In this document: positions 1 to 14,148 of the stretch, piece by piece | Position numbering within the stretch: the stretch's first letter is position 1 | Layout: the number at the start of each line of letters is the position of its first letter | DNA from: Centroberyx gerrardi | Taxonomy: Eukaryota; Chordata; Actinopteri; Beryciformes; Berycidae | Direction of reading: 5' to 3' | DNA length: 64,000 bases | Assembly (NCBI RefSeq): GCF_048128805.1 | Contig: NC_136016.1 | Location: 20,564,176 to 20,628,175, forward strand | The notes under the pieces: generated by a model | The model's database searches: none | Told to the model about the DNA's origin: nothing | What the model saw: the letters and a program-made list of their open reading frames with translations, nothing else | Made by a program: the position numbers and the translations under genes

Positions 1-1543
1 AGTCGGGGATTTGACTTAATGTAGGAGGCTACTATCTGAAAACGGACTTGCTGAGTCTTTCAGTGTAGACTGTTGGAGGATGACTAATCCTCTATTTGAA
101 GGGTTCGGGGGTCGACCGAAGACTCTCTGGCATATTGGCAATCAATTGTAGATGGTGGGGTGACGCAATCTGCTTTCAGGGAAACTGTAGGCGGTCATTG
201 GGAAAAAAGTGTGTGAGAGTGTGTGCGTGTGCGTGTATGAAATGTACACACTCTACACAAGCTGTGAAGAAAGGAAGAAAAAAGTTGCCAATGTCATTCT
301 GACATTCAGAAACAAATACTTCCCATCATCCCATAGCTTTTACCATAAGCTGATTAAACCGGTTCTGCAGACCTACCACTGATACTTCCTCCCCTTGTAC
401 AAAACTGGTTCCTTTGGCCTGTCTTGCTGAGGCTGTCACCAATAGAGAATCCAGCAATAATTAGTGTGATTATGGGTAAAACGGCGATGCGGTGAGGTAT
501 GAGGCACAGCCAGAAACCATCAGCGGCACCAAAGCACCTATAACAGTAAAGAACGTCTTCGATGTATTATTGCTTCTATACAATGGTTACCAATGCATGT
601 GTGCTGACTGAAAAGTTTATTTTCCAAGTAGTACACATACATAAGAACAAATAAAAGAAGGCAACAAGAAAGATCACCAACTAGCTCACTGGTTAGCGTT
701 GGCATAGCAACCAATTAAGCCTGAGATTTATGCGAAATATCAGCATCTTTAACTATTCAAATGGCTTGGCTGACCATAGATAAACCATGTAATTAGAGGC
801 GCATTAGATAAGATGTTTACTGTCCCTTAGCACAAAATGACTGTAATTTATCTGTGTGGGTTGTTGATCAATACCAATGACTCAGCGATTATTTTGCCAA
901 GAGGTGCTGAGATTTCTGGCTTTCCAAACTCACTTTCTGGCTCGTTCTCTGTTTTGGAGCAACTGCTTAAAGACGGAGGATGGTTGCTACGAGCGATACA
1001 CATTACACATTTTGTTCTCAAGCCAAAAAAGCAAGTGACATAACAGTATTATTGTGCATCAAGCTATATTACCTCTTCACTAGACATTTCTGTTGGATCT
1101 CTGCTCTAATTAGCTAGCTTACTCATCTCCATTGTAAAAACGTGACTTTTAAATGTGACTGTCGATGTTGTTGCAGTTCCTTTGTCACCAATAGAGGGTG
1201 ATAAAATTCATATATTACTTCGAGGAGTGATGACTGTGTCACTGTGTAGTTTTTTCCTACACGTGTTTACGTTCGTCAAGGCAGCAGTTTGTCTCTCAGC
1301 TGTTTTTCATGTATTTTTGGAGCAAACCTTCAGTAGAACAGATTGTATTTCACTCTTAAGTTTTGATTTGTAACCTCCTATGCGCGGCGTCTCCAACCAA
1401 AAATGACAAATAGCGCGAATCTACGGCATTTCAATCAGGTGGGGACGGGACGCTCTTCTTGCAGCTTTAACCCTCCATATTCCAAAAAGAAATGACGCCA
1501 CAAACGTCCATGCTGTGTTTCCTATTTCTGCGCTGTTCCTCAC

Positions 1544-2700
1544 CTGGCCAAGGCCTGGACCTTGGCCGTATGTCGCTCCTCCAGCTCGGCCAGCTTCCTC
1601 CTCAGCAGGTCAGTTTCCTGCCTCAGGCCCGCCGAGTGCTCCATCTCCCCGTCCAGCAGGCTGCGAAGAGACCTGCAGCGAAGACACGCAGCGGTTCAGA
1701 TACACAAACACAAACATCAATACAGTTCTGTGTCCCAGGCACAGGCAGAAAGCTCCATCTCCCTGTCTAGCAGCCTAACGAAGGGATATAAAGTGTCGTT
1801 TCAGAATGAGATGTGGCACCTACTCTTTCAAAATAAGCGCCAGCACTAAATTAAAAAAACAAGTTACGGTACTTCTTTACAGATAGTAGGTAACTTACAT
1901 CCCAGGTCTGCAAAGTAACGCTTAAACTTTTATTTTAGAATAACACTTTTACAGATTGGACCCTTGATATGATGATGAACAACCCGGTCTCACGCCTCAG
2001 GCTACAATAACCTTTATACAGGCTGGATCCTCTATATTGTAGAGATATTGAGTGATGAAGGTAGGGTAAGGAGACTCCCATGTGCAGCAGTTTAGATATA
2101 TACTATATATATTATAATGTATCTTCAAATACAGCAATATTACTTTCCTGCCCCAAATCCTGTCAGAATGCTTCATCCCCCCTATCTAGCAGACTGTGAA
2201 GAGACCGAGGGAAGACACACACTGTTTCAGATATATATTATAATGTTCTTTTAGCTGATTTACTGAGTCATATTCGAAGCTGTTATAAAATACCCAATAA
2301 ATGCACAGCTGTGATATCCATGCCCTAACCACAAATCACCACTTATCCTGAAAACAGAAATATATTGCTTGGCAGAAAAATAACATTTAATTATGATTTA
2401 TTACAATGGTGTATAAATGATTACAATAGTGTTTTTTTTTATTACAATGGAGTTTTATAAAACGCCTCTTAGCTGTTCTAAATTGTAAATCACGATCTCT
2501 CATGGCTTATTGCTTAAATATACAACACAGCTACACAGTTTTCTGCCGCAACTCAACACAACACACTCTTATGTCTGAACAGAAAACAAGCTGACACGAT
2601 TTTTACACAAAGGTCATCTGATATCTTCATCTAGTCTGCCAAACTAACTTCAGCATCATGAAAAAGCTGACATCTAGGACTTGGCATGTGTGTGTGTGTC

Positions 2701-2739
<39 letters not shown>

Positions 2740-4626
2740 GTGTATCCCAACATACGTGTTTTGTTCCTCCAGCTCGTCCTTCCTGTTCATCATGGCTACG
2801 ATGGCCTGACGCAGCTCCACTGGAGAGGAGAGAGACAGCAGAGTACAATGGTAAGACAACTGCACATACAATATGCATAAACGACTTAAAATACATGTCA
2901 ATAAGATACACATAATCCCTATACACTGCAACATGCACCAACTAATAAGCTACATACTGCTACAGATGTAGACATTACAGTAGTCCTCTCTCTACTCCAT
3001 GCTGGCTGAATGAATGCTGCACTTTTCTTCCATCCCCAAGAGAAACTGCTGGGATAAAATCAAGTTTTGCTCTCTTCTCAGCTGTCAGAAGTTATAAAGA
3101 ATGGTTCCTATTTGGTTCAGACAGGACTGGAGTTTTGTGTTATAATATACTTATTTGGCAGTTACTGTAAAGCGTTCGAGAAAGAACCGTCTGCAGAAGG
3201 CAGGATAACTGCATGAAGGGAAACTACATCGGCTGCCACTATAATCCCTTTGCTTTAAACTGCATCAACACCTTGTAGAACATGAACATAAGCTCCAAAT
3301 GGGCCCTATGAATTATATATGCACAAACTACTTATATAAATATGAAGGTAGGATATTAATCAGTCCAAACTATCGCAGTATGCTTCAGCTACACATTAGT
3401 ATGTCAAGCACACATCACACACTTCACAACATTAATCAATGACATATAAAACATGGATATGAGAACCTACGGTGGCTTAGCTGGAGACAAACAAACTTTA
3501 GTTATAAAGACACATTACACAACCAGCGATAGGTGAACTGGACCAGAATCAACCAAGAACACAATAATCCTTGAAAACTGAATCAGAGGATTATAGAAGC
3601 CTGCAAAAACTGCTTATCATTTGTATTAGGGCTTTCATAAAGCTCGCCGTTGCTCTAATAACGTTCATATTTTTATGCAACTCAACCGATCAACAGAATC
3701 TCCAGGAGCTGAATCTCCTTCACTGCTCAGTCCAAACCCTACGGACAGTAAACAGCCACTGGCAACTGGGTTATATAATTGTATGGTAATTATCAGCAAG
3801 ACAGCAAACAGTCTTCTCTGTCCACTGGTTGCAGCAGCTGGTACAACTCAGTTCACCAGACATTTTTACTGTTACCAACCAACTGGATTTTCAGAAGAGT
3901 ACAGGACCTCGCCGCCTGCCAAAATGGCTGCTAGAGAAGACAAACTTAACAGCCAGTAGGGTTAGATATCGGCCTTTTATTAAATATCGGATATCAGCCA
4001 GTCAGTGTCATCCACCTCTGATATGATGGAGGTTCCTCCCTGACCACAGCTACATTAAAAAAAAACTGTAAAACCTGCAGTGAAATTGTATTCTCTTTGC
4101 ACATTTTATTGTTCAATAACGTTTTTGCAAATTAATTCTTCATGTAAAGGCAGTAAGCAAATGGGTGGCTCATTATTATTAGTTTCAATGGAGTGTTTTA
4201 GTCTCACATGATGGTCTAAATGCTTTCAGAGGCTTTTCCACCCTGACAAGAATACAATTCTGGGGAAAACGCTGGATATTTGTTCTTATTTGCCATGAAA
4301 ATGGTCAAATTTAAAGATATTGAACATCGGCACAAAATACAGGCTATCAGCGACAGTCTAAAAATATTCATATCCACCCCAGCCTTCGATAAACCATATC
4401 GGCCGAACTCTACCTGCCACAGCCAGCACTGGGCCGGTGGGTGATGTTAATCTCCCAGCCTGATGGTGAGGCAGGTTTGGGCTGTGTGGCGGGACACTGA
4501 CTCACCTCATAGCTACACATGGAGGTGTACTTGGTGGTTTCAAAGCTCTAACCAGGCTATTACCATGATTTCCCAAAATAACAACCCTCAGATAGGGAGT
4601 TAATCTACCCTGCACTCTGCATTCCA

Positions 4627-4662
<36 letters not shown>

Positions 4663-5227
4663 CTATTCTCATAACAAATGTATGGTGTCAGTGTAGCCCC
4701 AGACTCAAGTAGGTCTCCTCCAGCCCCAAGCTAAGTGCCTGGTTGGGGGGGGGAGCAGGAGGAGGAGGAGGGGGAGGAGGAGGAGGAGGAGGAGGAGGGC
4801 GATGAAGAGCAGAACAGAGAGCGGAGGAGAAGAGAGGAAGTCCATTATCTTCACAGCTCCATTCTCCACATCAGCAGGCCAGAAATAAATGTGACCTTTA
4901 GTCCGACCACGCGTTCACAGCGGGTGCCACCAACGAGCCATTAGGGACTTCAGCGGAGCCAGAAACCCCTCGGCCCGCGCAGGGTGACACGGACAAATTA
5001 CAGCACGCGTGTGTGTGTGTGTGTGTGTGCATGCCCGCGCCTACATGTGTATGACTTACCTTTATGGGTGTTAAGCGCGCGTGTGTGAGCACGAGTGTGT
5101 CCCTCTGAGCCTATACGTTCTTGCACAATTGTTCCCATAATAGATGCATTAGGCGCGAGCCAGGCCATGTAATGGAGGTGGCTTGTGAATTATAGACTCT
5201 ATACTCGGCAATTAATGGACTGTGCGG

Positions 5228-5269
<42 letters not shown>

Positions 5270-5332
5270 TCACATCTGGACGGAAACCGCTGAAGGACAG
5301 CTCGCCTCGCACTCCCATGCTTCCACCATTTT

Positions 5333-5368
<36 letters not shown>

Positions 5369-6609
5369 GAGGAGGGATTAAAAATTCAGCATGTTTTGTA
5401 TTCATGTGTCTCTCGCGAAGCCTTAGTCATAAATAGGTCAAACGCTGTCGTCAGCTATTTTTACTATTCTTTAGCGCACGCTGTACTGATACGTCATAAT
5501 TTCTCTTATCCAGAAAACAGAATATCTTGCTGCTCTCTTGTGTCAGCAGACGAGTCCATGAGCTGCTCATATTCATATCTGTATCCTCATTTAGTCGACA
5601 CCAGACTGTACAAACTGTTTACCTTTGTCATTATAACGTTTTAGAGAGTCGGTATTAGTGGGAAACATTATATATATTGTATGTCGGACCACATGGGAGA
5701 GCCACACGTGATGCACGAGATGCTCTTTCGCCGTTAGATATTATCCATATGTGATGTTTAATGCATCCCGGGAGTCGTTTTATGATGATGTGTTGTAATT
5801 GTGCATTTTTGATGTACTCGCTTTCCCTCAACCTGCCTCCTCGTCTACTTCTACTTCAATTAGTGGATTTCCAACATTTCCCAGAATGCCTTTCAGCAAC
5901 CCCCAGAGAACGCGCCTGAACTTGTTTCATTCAGCTGTGGGTTATGTGTGTGTAGGAGGAGAGAGCGATAGAGATAGTGATAGTGATAGTAAGAGCAAGG
6001 TAGCGGTTTCTCCGGTTGAGAAAAAGCGAGTCACACTCAGAACTCGACGTGTCTCGTGGCTGCAGTGCATTCTGGTCTCTCTCCTGCTCCTGTGGGTGGA
6101 GAAACTGGTCTCTCTCCTCTTCTACGATGGATTTCTCCCTGTATGATTGTTGAACGTCTCTCGGTGCAAAATGGCGGCTCTAGAAAGAAGCCCTCGCTTT
6201 TTGATTCTGAGGGACTGACACCAAAACCTTTTGACGTTTACCGCTGATGTTTTGGATCGCTGAAAAGAAAAACACACCACCAAACAACAAAAATGGGCCC
6301 AGAGATGCAAGGCACATCACCAGTAGCTGTTTTTTAACAATGTTCAAGTGTTTTAGGGTGGATTTCTCCTTCAACTAAACCCAAATTCTTCTCAGTCTCA
6401 TCTGCTGTTCCTGGTCCTGGGTTCACGTCGTCCCGAGAGCCTTTGCGGGCCTGATGGGAGTCTATTTTCTGTGCCTCTACAGCTCTCCAGCTCCCCCTGC
6501 GACCGTGTGACCTCCTCTTACCAAGGGCTAATAGATCGGACGATGGCTCAATCCCGGAGCTTCAAGGCAGTTTCTACTCACTTCCCCTCCCCTGGCTCTC
6601 ACAGACAAC

Positions 6610-6647
<38 letters not shown>

Positions 6648-7918
6648 AACACACAGAAGCCGCGGAATCAAATAGCATCAGCGTGAGCATCTGAGGGCCT
6701 AAGCTCTGATTAGCTCCGGGGCACCGAACAGATCACCGACCGCACTCCAGACTCGAAAAAAGCAAAAAGCCTGTGTGTGCTGAGCGCCAGTGAAACACAC
6801 ATCAAACGCACATCAACTGCTTTAAATCTGAAATCTGATTTTTTTTTTTCACATCTGAAATCTCGTAGCTGATGTAAATGGCAGGCATTCACACAATCTG
6901 ACTTTCCTGCACACTCTCCTATTTCTTCTCAGAGGCAAAATCCTTTGATGGGTGCAGTTGAGTGTGTTTATACAGTAAGATGGTGACACACACTGGACCA
7001 ACAGTGCCACCTGGTGGACCCGCTTCATATGATGGAAACGCACAAATAACCTCTCAAAAAATTACAACAATCTCCCTGGCACAGGACTTTCACCGAGAGC
7101 AATTAGATCACTCTTGCTGCAAAGCAAATAGCGATCAACAAGTTTAAAAATATGAATCAACAAGTTTGATTCAGTCTGACAGACAGCAGCTGCGGTGTGA
7201 CTTCCACACAAAGCCCTGTCAAGACTGGTACTGCTGCGCTCCACAGGATTCATTACCATCAATACTCCCTAACTCAGATGACGCGACATCACAAGCTACT
7301 CCAGATTCAACAGTCAGGATTTTTACTGTCACACCCAGGGCTTCAGTGCTGTAGTAAGACTGTTTTCTTGGCGTCTCAGACTTGTCTCAGTCTTTCCAGT
7401 ACTGGATGTTGACTTGACTTTTTCCTGCCTATTTAAAAACGTAAACAATGGGTCATTTTATTGACATTTGGCTAATTTTCTCCACAGCGCTACAAACAAT
7501 TAAAGGGATTTTCATTTGTAGATATCTGTGTACGTAATGGTCCTCAAACTTCTATGCATTTGTTAGTCAATTCCTATGCATTGATTAGTTGGATGTTGAA
7601 GGGTTTAGCACAGAGTTCCTGCAGATAGATCTCTGTTCATCCTTAAGAAAACTCCTTGAGCATTACTTTTTTTATCTGGAACAATATTTATAATGTTCAC
7701 TGCCTGTTTTGGTCTTGAATAAGACTCGATTTGCTCTGGTCTCGACTGGTCTTGACTCAAACTCGACTGAACCTGCTGTTGGAATTGACTTGGACTTGAC
7801 AACGGTCCCAGTCGTAACACTCCTAGGGATTGCTAGGCAATTATCTCGATGCTAACTCACACATGGCGAAAATCCATGATGACTCATACCTGAGAACAGG
7901 TTTGAGAACAACCTGAAT

Positions 7919-7964
<46 letters not shown>

Positions 7965-9305
7965 CTCACCCACTGTCATGGACTCAGGCAGGCCGGGAGT
8001 TGGCAGCACACTGGAGAGCGGAGCAGCCTGGGCCGGCGGACTGGACTCCATACTGAAACACGAATCGTCATGAGAGGAATCGTCCATATTGCATCTCTTT
8101 GAAATAATTCTCAATTTAAATCTGCAGTACCACAGCACACAGACTGGAGTCACTCATGTCTCCTATCGTGACTGAAACTGAGAAATATTTGTTGTCTCTC
8201 TAATAAATTCACAGAGTATCAAATCCTTCCTGACTAAAACGGAAGGGCAACATACTTGAACTGTAGCTGCTGCGATCGGCTGCTCTCACAGTTTCCCACC
8301 GGTCCTGTTGACTCATTCTGAGCAGGAAATGCGACCGTGTCCTCCACAGAGCTCACTGAAACAAAATGGAAGTGAAAGTAAATGAGCAGACAAACAGAAA
8401 AAGTCCCTAAAATTTATCTGGTGGGTAACTGATCTCTATATCAAGCCAAAAACAGCAGAACACAATGTAATCTGAAGTAGGTGAAGAAAATGCATCCTGG
8501 ATTGTTGTCACAGCAAAACAGAACTTGAGAGAGAAGTTTGTACTCATTCATAGCCTTGATGCATATAATACTTATATTCCAAACATTTAAAATGAAAATG
8601 GAAATTTTTTTAACATACTGAAGACATGTTGCACTTACGTCAAGGCTACAAATTAGAGTTTGGACGAATATGAGTTTTCAAAGGCCGATACCAATATTTT
8701 TGGTATTGAAGCTGCTGATAGAACAATATTTTGAGCCAATATTCAATATCTTCAATATCATTTTTCCATTTTCTTGCCAAAAAATTACAAGTATTCATTG
8801 ATTACCCCAGAATTTGGTTCTTGTCATGGCAGAAAAGCCTCTGAAACAGCATTTAGACCATCATGGGACACTAAAACTCTCCATTGAAACCCAAATTCTA
8901 TCAGGGTTAGCAACTGTTTAAGGCAGTGACCCGCCTACACACATGTACTCAATGGCAGGGGAACTCTGGGATACATTACTGCCTTTAAATGAAGAATGAA
9001 TTCACAAAAACACACTGCTGAAAACTTCAATGAATAAGTAAACCATGCAAAGAAAATAAAATCTCACTGCAGGTTTTACAGACGGTTTTTATGCAGCTCT
9101 AGTCAGGGAGGAACCTTCATCCTATCAGCTTGGGACGGGCTGATATCTGATATTTAATAAGAGCCGGTGTACATAATATCTATTGATTTGATACTGTGCA
9201 TGTTTACTTCTACAAAGGAAGTGTAATGTATTGTGTTTCAAGCCCTCTCCTGAGCAGAGGACTCTCAAGACAGAATGCAGTTTGGGAAATCCTCCTTCCT
9301 TTCAA

Positions 9306-9374
<69 letters not shown>

Positions 9375-9499
9375 CCTCGTACCTGGCTGAGGGTCTGCGG
9401 GCGTCACGGGGATGAGGATGTCGGAGCTGCAGTGGTCGGTCATCACCTGCAGGGGGCTCCAGGTCGACACACTGGACAGGCTGCCCACCACCACCCTGA

Positions 9500-9542
<43 letters not shown>

Positions 9543-12500
9543 CTATTCACCCTGCTGGAATATACAGTGTGGAATGTGTGACTTTATAGACTATAAAAAG
9601 ACAAAGGAGAGGCTTATTGGGACAAATGGATAGTATATTGCAGGCAATAGAGAGGGTGACAACTTAAGTGTGAACTGTCTGTTTAAAAAAGGGAAAAGGA
9701 AAACCTACTCCCCTCTTAAAATTCTGGGGGGTTTTTGGTTTTTGTTTTTTATTCAACTTCTGTCTTCTGTTAAAATAATAAAAATAAAGTATAAAAAAAG
9801 AAAAATAATAATAACCTTATTCAGTTTGGTAACACTAACACTGGCAGGACTGGGGCTACCCGTGCTAAAAATGGATGCACTCACGGTACTGTGAGGCCAT
9901 TTTGGATAAAAGCTTCCACCAAACGGTAAATGTTTTCCTAAAGTCAAGTTTTTTTTACTCTTGCAACAGTTTTAGGTTTTGGTAAGAACATCCTCCAAAG
10001 TGCTGACTCTTGATGAACAGACACTTTTGAAAGCTTAATGCTGAAGATTTGGTGCTGCCAATAAATGTCAGGACATTGTGCATTTTTATACCCCCTTGAT
10101 TTCTGGGGCATTTTGGTTCTTTTAAACTATGAAATAATACATTTGCGCTGCATATTGGTAAATATTATTATAAATCATAACGCACTACATGTTCCACACT
10201 TCTTTCCCACTGCTGGAAAATGGCGGCAGGCCTTACAGAAGAGGATGGAGCCGTTTTCACCAACCAGTCCATCCAGTTTTTTTATGATACTGGTTGTTGT
10301 ATTTTGTGTCGATGCAGCAGTTTTTACTGATTTACTGATTGACGCAGTAGTTTCTACTGCTTCAGGCCATGTAGTCGGTTGTTTTCTGATCAAAAAACCG
10401 CTCCGTTTTTCTCCCCCAGAACACCCTGGAAAGAATCCTCCAGTCATAGTAATAAAATGTGTAAATAAAGGTGAAATGCAAAAAGAGTTCTCCTAATTAT
10501 CGGGGGCATTTTTTGCTCCCTTATTTTTAATTTCACAGGCATTTTATGAACTTTAAAGGTTTTAGCCCTGAGCCTTCATTAATTTCTGACCCTGATCAGG
10601 ACGAAAAAGAAAAAAAGTCAGTTGACTCACTGATCGGAGCCGACCCTCTCCTCCTCCTGGGACTGAGCTCTGGGTTTGTACACCTCCTCCTCCTCCTCCT
10701 CCTCCTCTTCCTCGTTGTCTATGCTCTTGCTGTCCGGCAGAGGCGGCGTGGTGACGGGGGGGGTGCGGGAGGGGTGCGGGGAGCCCACCCAGCCGACGCC
10801 GCCGGGCTCGGCCAGGCCGTTCTGGGCCGGGGACAGGGAGAAGGCGGGCTCCAGCGGGTCGATCCCCTCCTCCACGCTGCTCTGAGCGGGCGCGGTGTGG
10901 CTCTTCCTCATCGCTCCCGTCTTCCCGGACTCCTCCTCCCCCTCCTCCTCGTCCTCCGCCCCTCCGTCCAGGTCGTCGTCGAAGGAGATGATGTTGGTGA
11001 TCTTCTTTTTCCTCCGGCGCTCCTTCCTCAGCCCCGAGTCTGGGCAGAGAAGGATGAAACAACTGAACAACACAGCATGCAATAACCTAAAATAACCTAA
11101 AACCATACAATAACCTGAACCTCAACCTTGAATAAAGTACGACTCACATGAATTCCAGAGGTGGGAAGTAGCAAAGTAAAAATATTTCCTTACTGTACTT
11201 AAGTAAGATTTTCAAGTATCTGTACTTTACTCAAGTTTTTATTTCACTTAAGACTTTTTACTTTTACTCACTACATTTCAAAAGACAAAACCTATACTTT
11301 CTACTCACTACATTTTCAAAACAGACTCCTTACTCTCCTTACAAATCATCAACTGATTTATTGTTTTTTCAAATTTTCCGCATCAGACAGCTTCCATCCC
11401 GGAAGCAGCTGATCAAGTGCCAAATATTATTGGCTGCTTGTGCACCGAAGCAACACCAGAAAGGAGGGAACGGGACAGAGAGAGGAACGCTCAACAGAGA
11501 ACCAGTTTAGTACATTAGAAATGCCTTTTTAGAGGACTACGTTTCATACTTTAAGTAAATTTAACACCATGTACTTTTTATATTTTGACTTGAGTAAAGG
11601 ATTTGAAATGGTACGTAGGTGAGTACTTGCACTTTTACTTGAGTAAGGAGTTTGTGTACTTAAGCTTCCTCTAAATGGACCATGTTCATAAAGCATAATT
11701 TAGTAATGGTGACATGAGCCTCTTGAATTGATTTCATTTGGTTCTCCCAAAGTGCAATTGACTATTTGTGGTTCAGCTGTCCTATTTCTACCCCTAGTCA
11801 GAAAGGCTGGCTGCGCACCAGCTCGTCTCCTACCAGTGCACACTCAGGATGAGCCGTCCCGCCTTGAGGAGCTGCCACACCGGCTAAGAATTTCATTTGC
11901 ATTCGTTCCAGTGGAAAGTTTTAGCACCACATGGTCCAAATTCTGTCTGAGAGGCTTGTTCATCCCGCCGAGGAAAACATATGGGGAGAAAATGGTGCGA
12001 GTTTCCCTGTGGGACGGACCAGGAGGGAGGACTAAATGAGGCCAAACACGGAGGCTGACATGCTGGAAGTTTACTCATTTCAAGTGAGAGAATTCGTCAC
12101 CGCTGCTCATTCTGCTGCAGATGTGTTGTTGCATTGGATTTACTCTACCAATGCATTGATTCTGCATGCTTAAACTAAACCAAATGTTGCTTTATTCGGT
12201 TTTTTTGCAAGCTCTCTGATGTTTTTGTGACAAAAACACTTCACTGAATGAAAGTTTCACTTCCTACACTCACTTGAAGGATTTCTATGACTTTCAAAGT
12301 CTTGTTTGGTGAAATTCAAGGACTCAGAACTGACATGCTATTTGTTTGTTAGTTTCCTTTGCAGCACTTCATGCTTTTTTTTCTCTCAATTAACTGTCTT
12401 TACATATTTATTCATTCTTTCTATGTACTGTATTTTTATGTTTTTAACTTGTGAATCACTTTGTACTTGTGTAAGAAAGGTGCTATAAATCAAGTTTATT

Positions 12501-14112
12501 ATTATTCTCAGGTTGTGAAGTGTTGATGCTAAGACGGAGAGAGCTGAGGCATATTGAAGAATTTGAGTGCTATATCTTAATAAAAAAATCTATTACTTTC
12601 AAGGCATCCATTCATTTTCAAAGGCCTTTTTTTATTTTTCTCAAATCCCCAACCTGTCCAGGATTTTCAAGGCCCAGAACCCTGTATAATATATTCCACG
12701 CTTGACAGGTTTTATCTCAGTATGTCAGAGCCACAAGATCTATGCCGAAAACTCTCCACACAGTTTTCAGCAACACAACCGGATGAAGCGTGTTGGTGTC
12801 GTTCCCTACCGGCGGAGGCGCTGCGGGGCAGGACGGGCAGCGGGTCGGAGGCCCCGTCCGCTCTGGGCGTGAAGCCCGGCACCACGGCCGTGGCGGTGCT
12901 GATCTCCCGCAGCAGGCTGCTGACCCCCTGCGTCGACTCCTTCCACAGGCTGCCGATGCCCTGGGTGGACTCCTTCAGGAGGTGGGACACCGAGGGGCCG
13001 CCGCCCCGCGTCACCCCGCCGTTCAGGTCGCTGTTGTCGATGTTGATGGCGAACAGGATGGAGTTCAAACCTGAGCAGCGGAGGGGAGCGAAGAGGGAAA
13101 AGTCATTCATTATAGATCGGTCTTGTTAAACGACGGGAGGCTTTTGAGCTTCGGCGAAGAGCTTTGTGAGCCGTCTGGTGAGAGAGAGGGAAACCTCAAG
13201 TGAACTTAGTCTAACCGCCTGTGTGTGCAGAGAGAGGGAAAAGTCTGGCATAAGATCAGTAATACGCAGCTTTAATATTTGAGTGTTTGTGGTCATCTGA
13301 GTTTTGGTCCTAAATATTTCAACGTGTTAGGTGTTCCATGTCCTGTGTAGCTCAATGGGCACAGCAAGGCAGCAACACAATTCTGGTCAAAACATTGTTT
13401 GTTTGTACCGAATAAACTTTCGGTGGAGCATATTTCTGTGTGCAGACCTATTCTCTAACATTTTTTGTCCAGCACCAGTTAGAAAACTGGATGTGTGTAT
13501 CAAAACATAGAAATCTGTTCTTTGGATCAATTCCCACTGCAACCATTCCTGCTAAACATGCAAACAATCATGGTACTGTGAGGCGCTTTGGGGAAAAAAG
13601 CGCCTACCAAATGGCCCACGTTGTCTTAAATTACCGGTTTAACAATAGCTCCATTTGTGTGAAGCATCCTTAATCCTCAACAATCAGACACACACACACA
13701 CACACATAAAGACACACACACTTACCTGCAGCCATGGTGGGGAGCATGCTCGCTCTCTCTTCATCAAGGATAAAAGCCCAGTCTTCATAGTAGGTGCTGG
13801 GAAACAGAGAGGAGGTGAAATAAGGTCTCCAACCAGGAAGAGAGGAAATCTCTGCATACTGAATGAAAAGTAAGCTGTACAGAAATAACTAAACACTGTA
13901 GAGGTGAGGTGGGAGTGTGTGAGAGTGCGAGAACAAAATCTAAATACACACTTGTGAAAAGAACACACATGCAACCTCACATACACACAAAGGTGATGAC
14001 ATTTTGTCATTTTAGACAAAGCAGACGTGTTTACTGAGCAACGTCATGGCATTTCAGAGGCGTTAACATTCATCAGATGCCTTGTAGGAACAGAAAGATG
14101 CTCCCCGAACCC

Positions 14113-14148
<36 letters not shown>

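Noticed and set aside
1-1543. Next SNX29 exon or another gene at the left edge
   Set aside because: I looked for the continuation of the coiled coil on the minus strand and found no matching frame. The stretch appears to be intron only, with no clear repeat.
9196-9581. CVCV and HTHT open frames around the GT/CA repeats
   Set aside because: Translations of dinucleotide repeats. The real coding part here is SNX29 exon 9383-9495.
10546-11085. Plus-strand 179-codon open frame
   Set aside because: It is antisense to the SNX29 acidic-linker exon, whose frame, phase and homology are clear.
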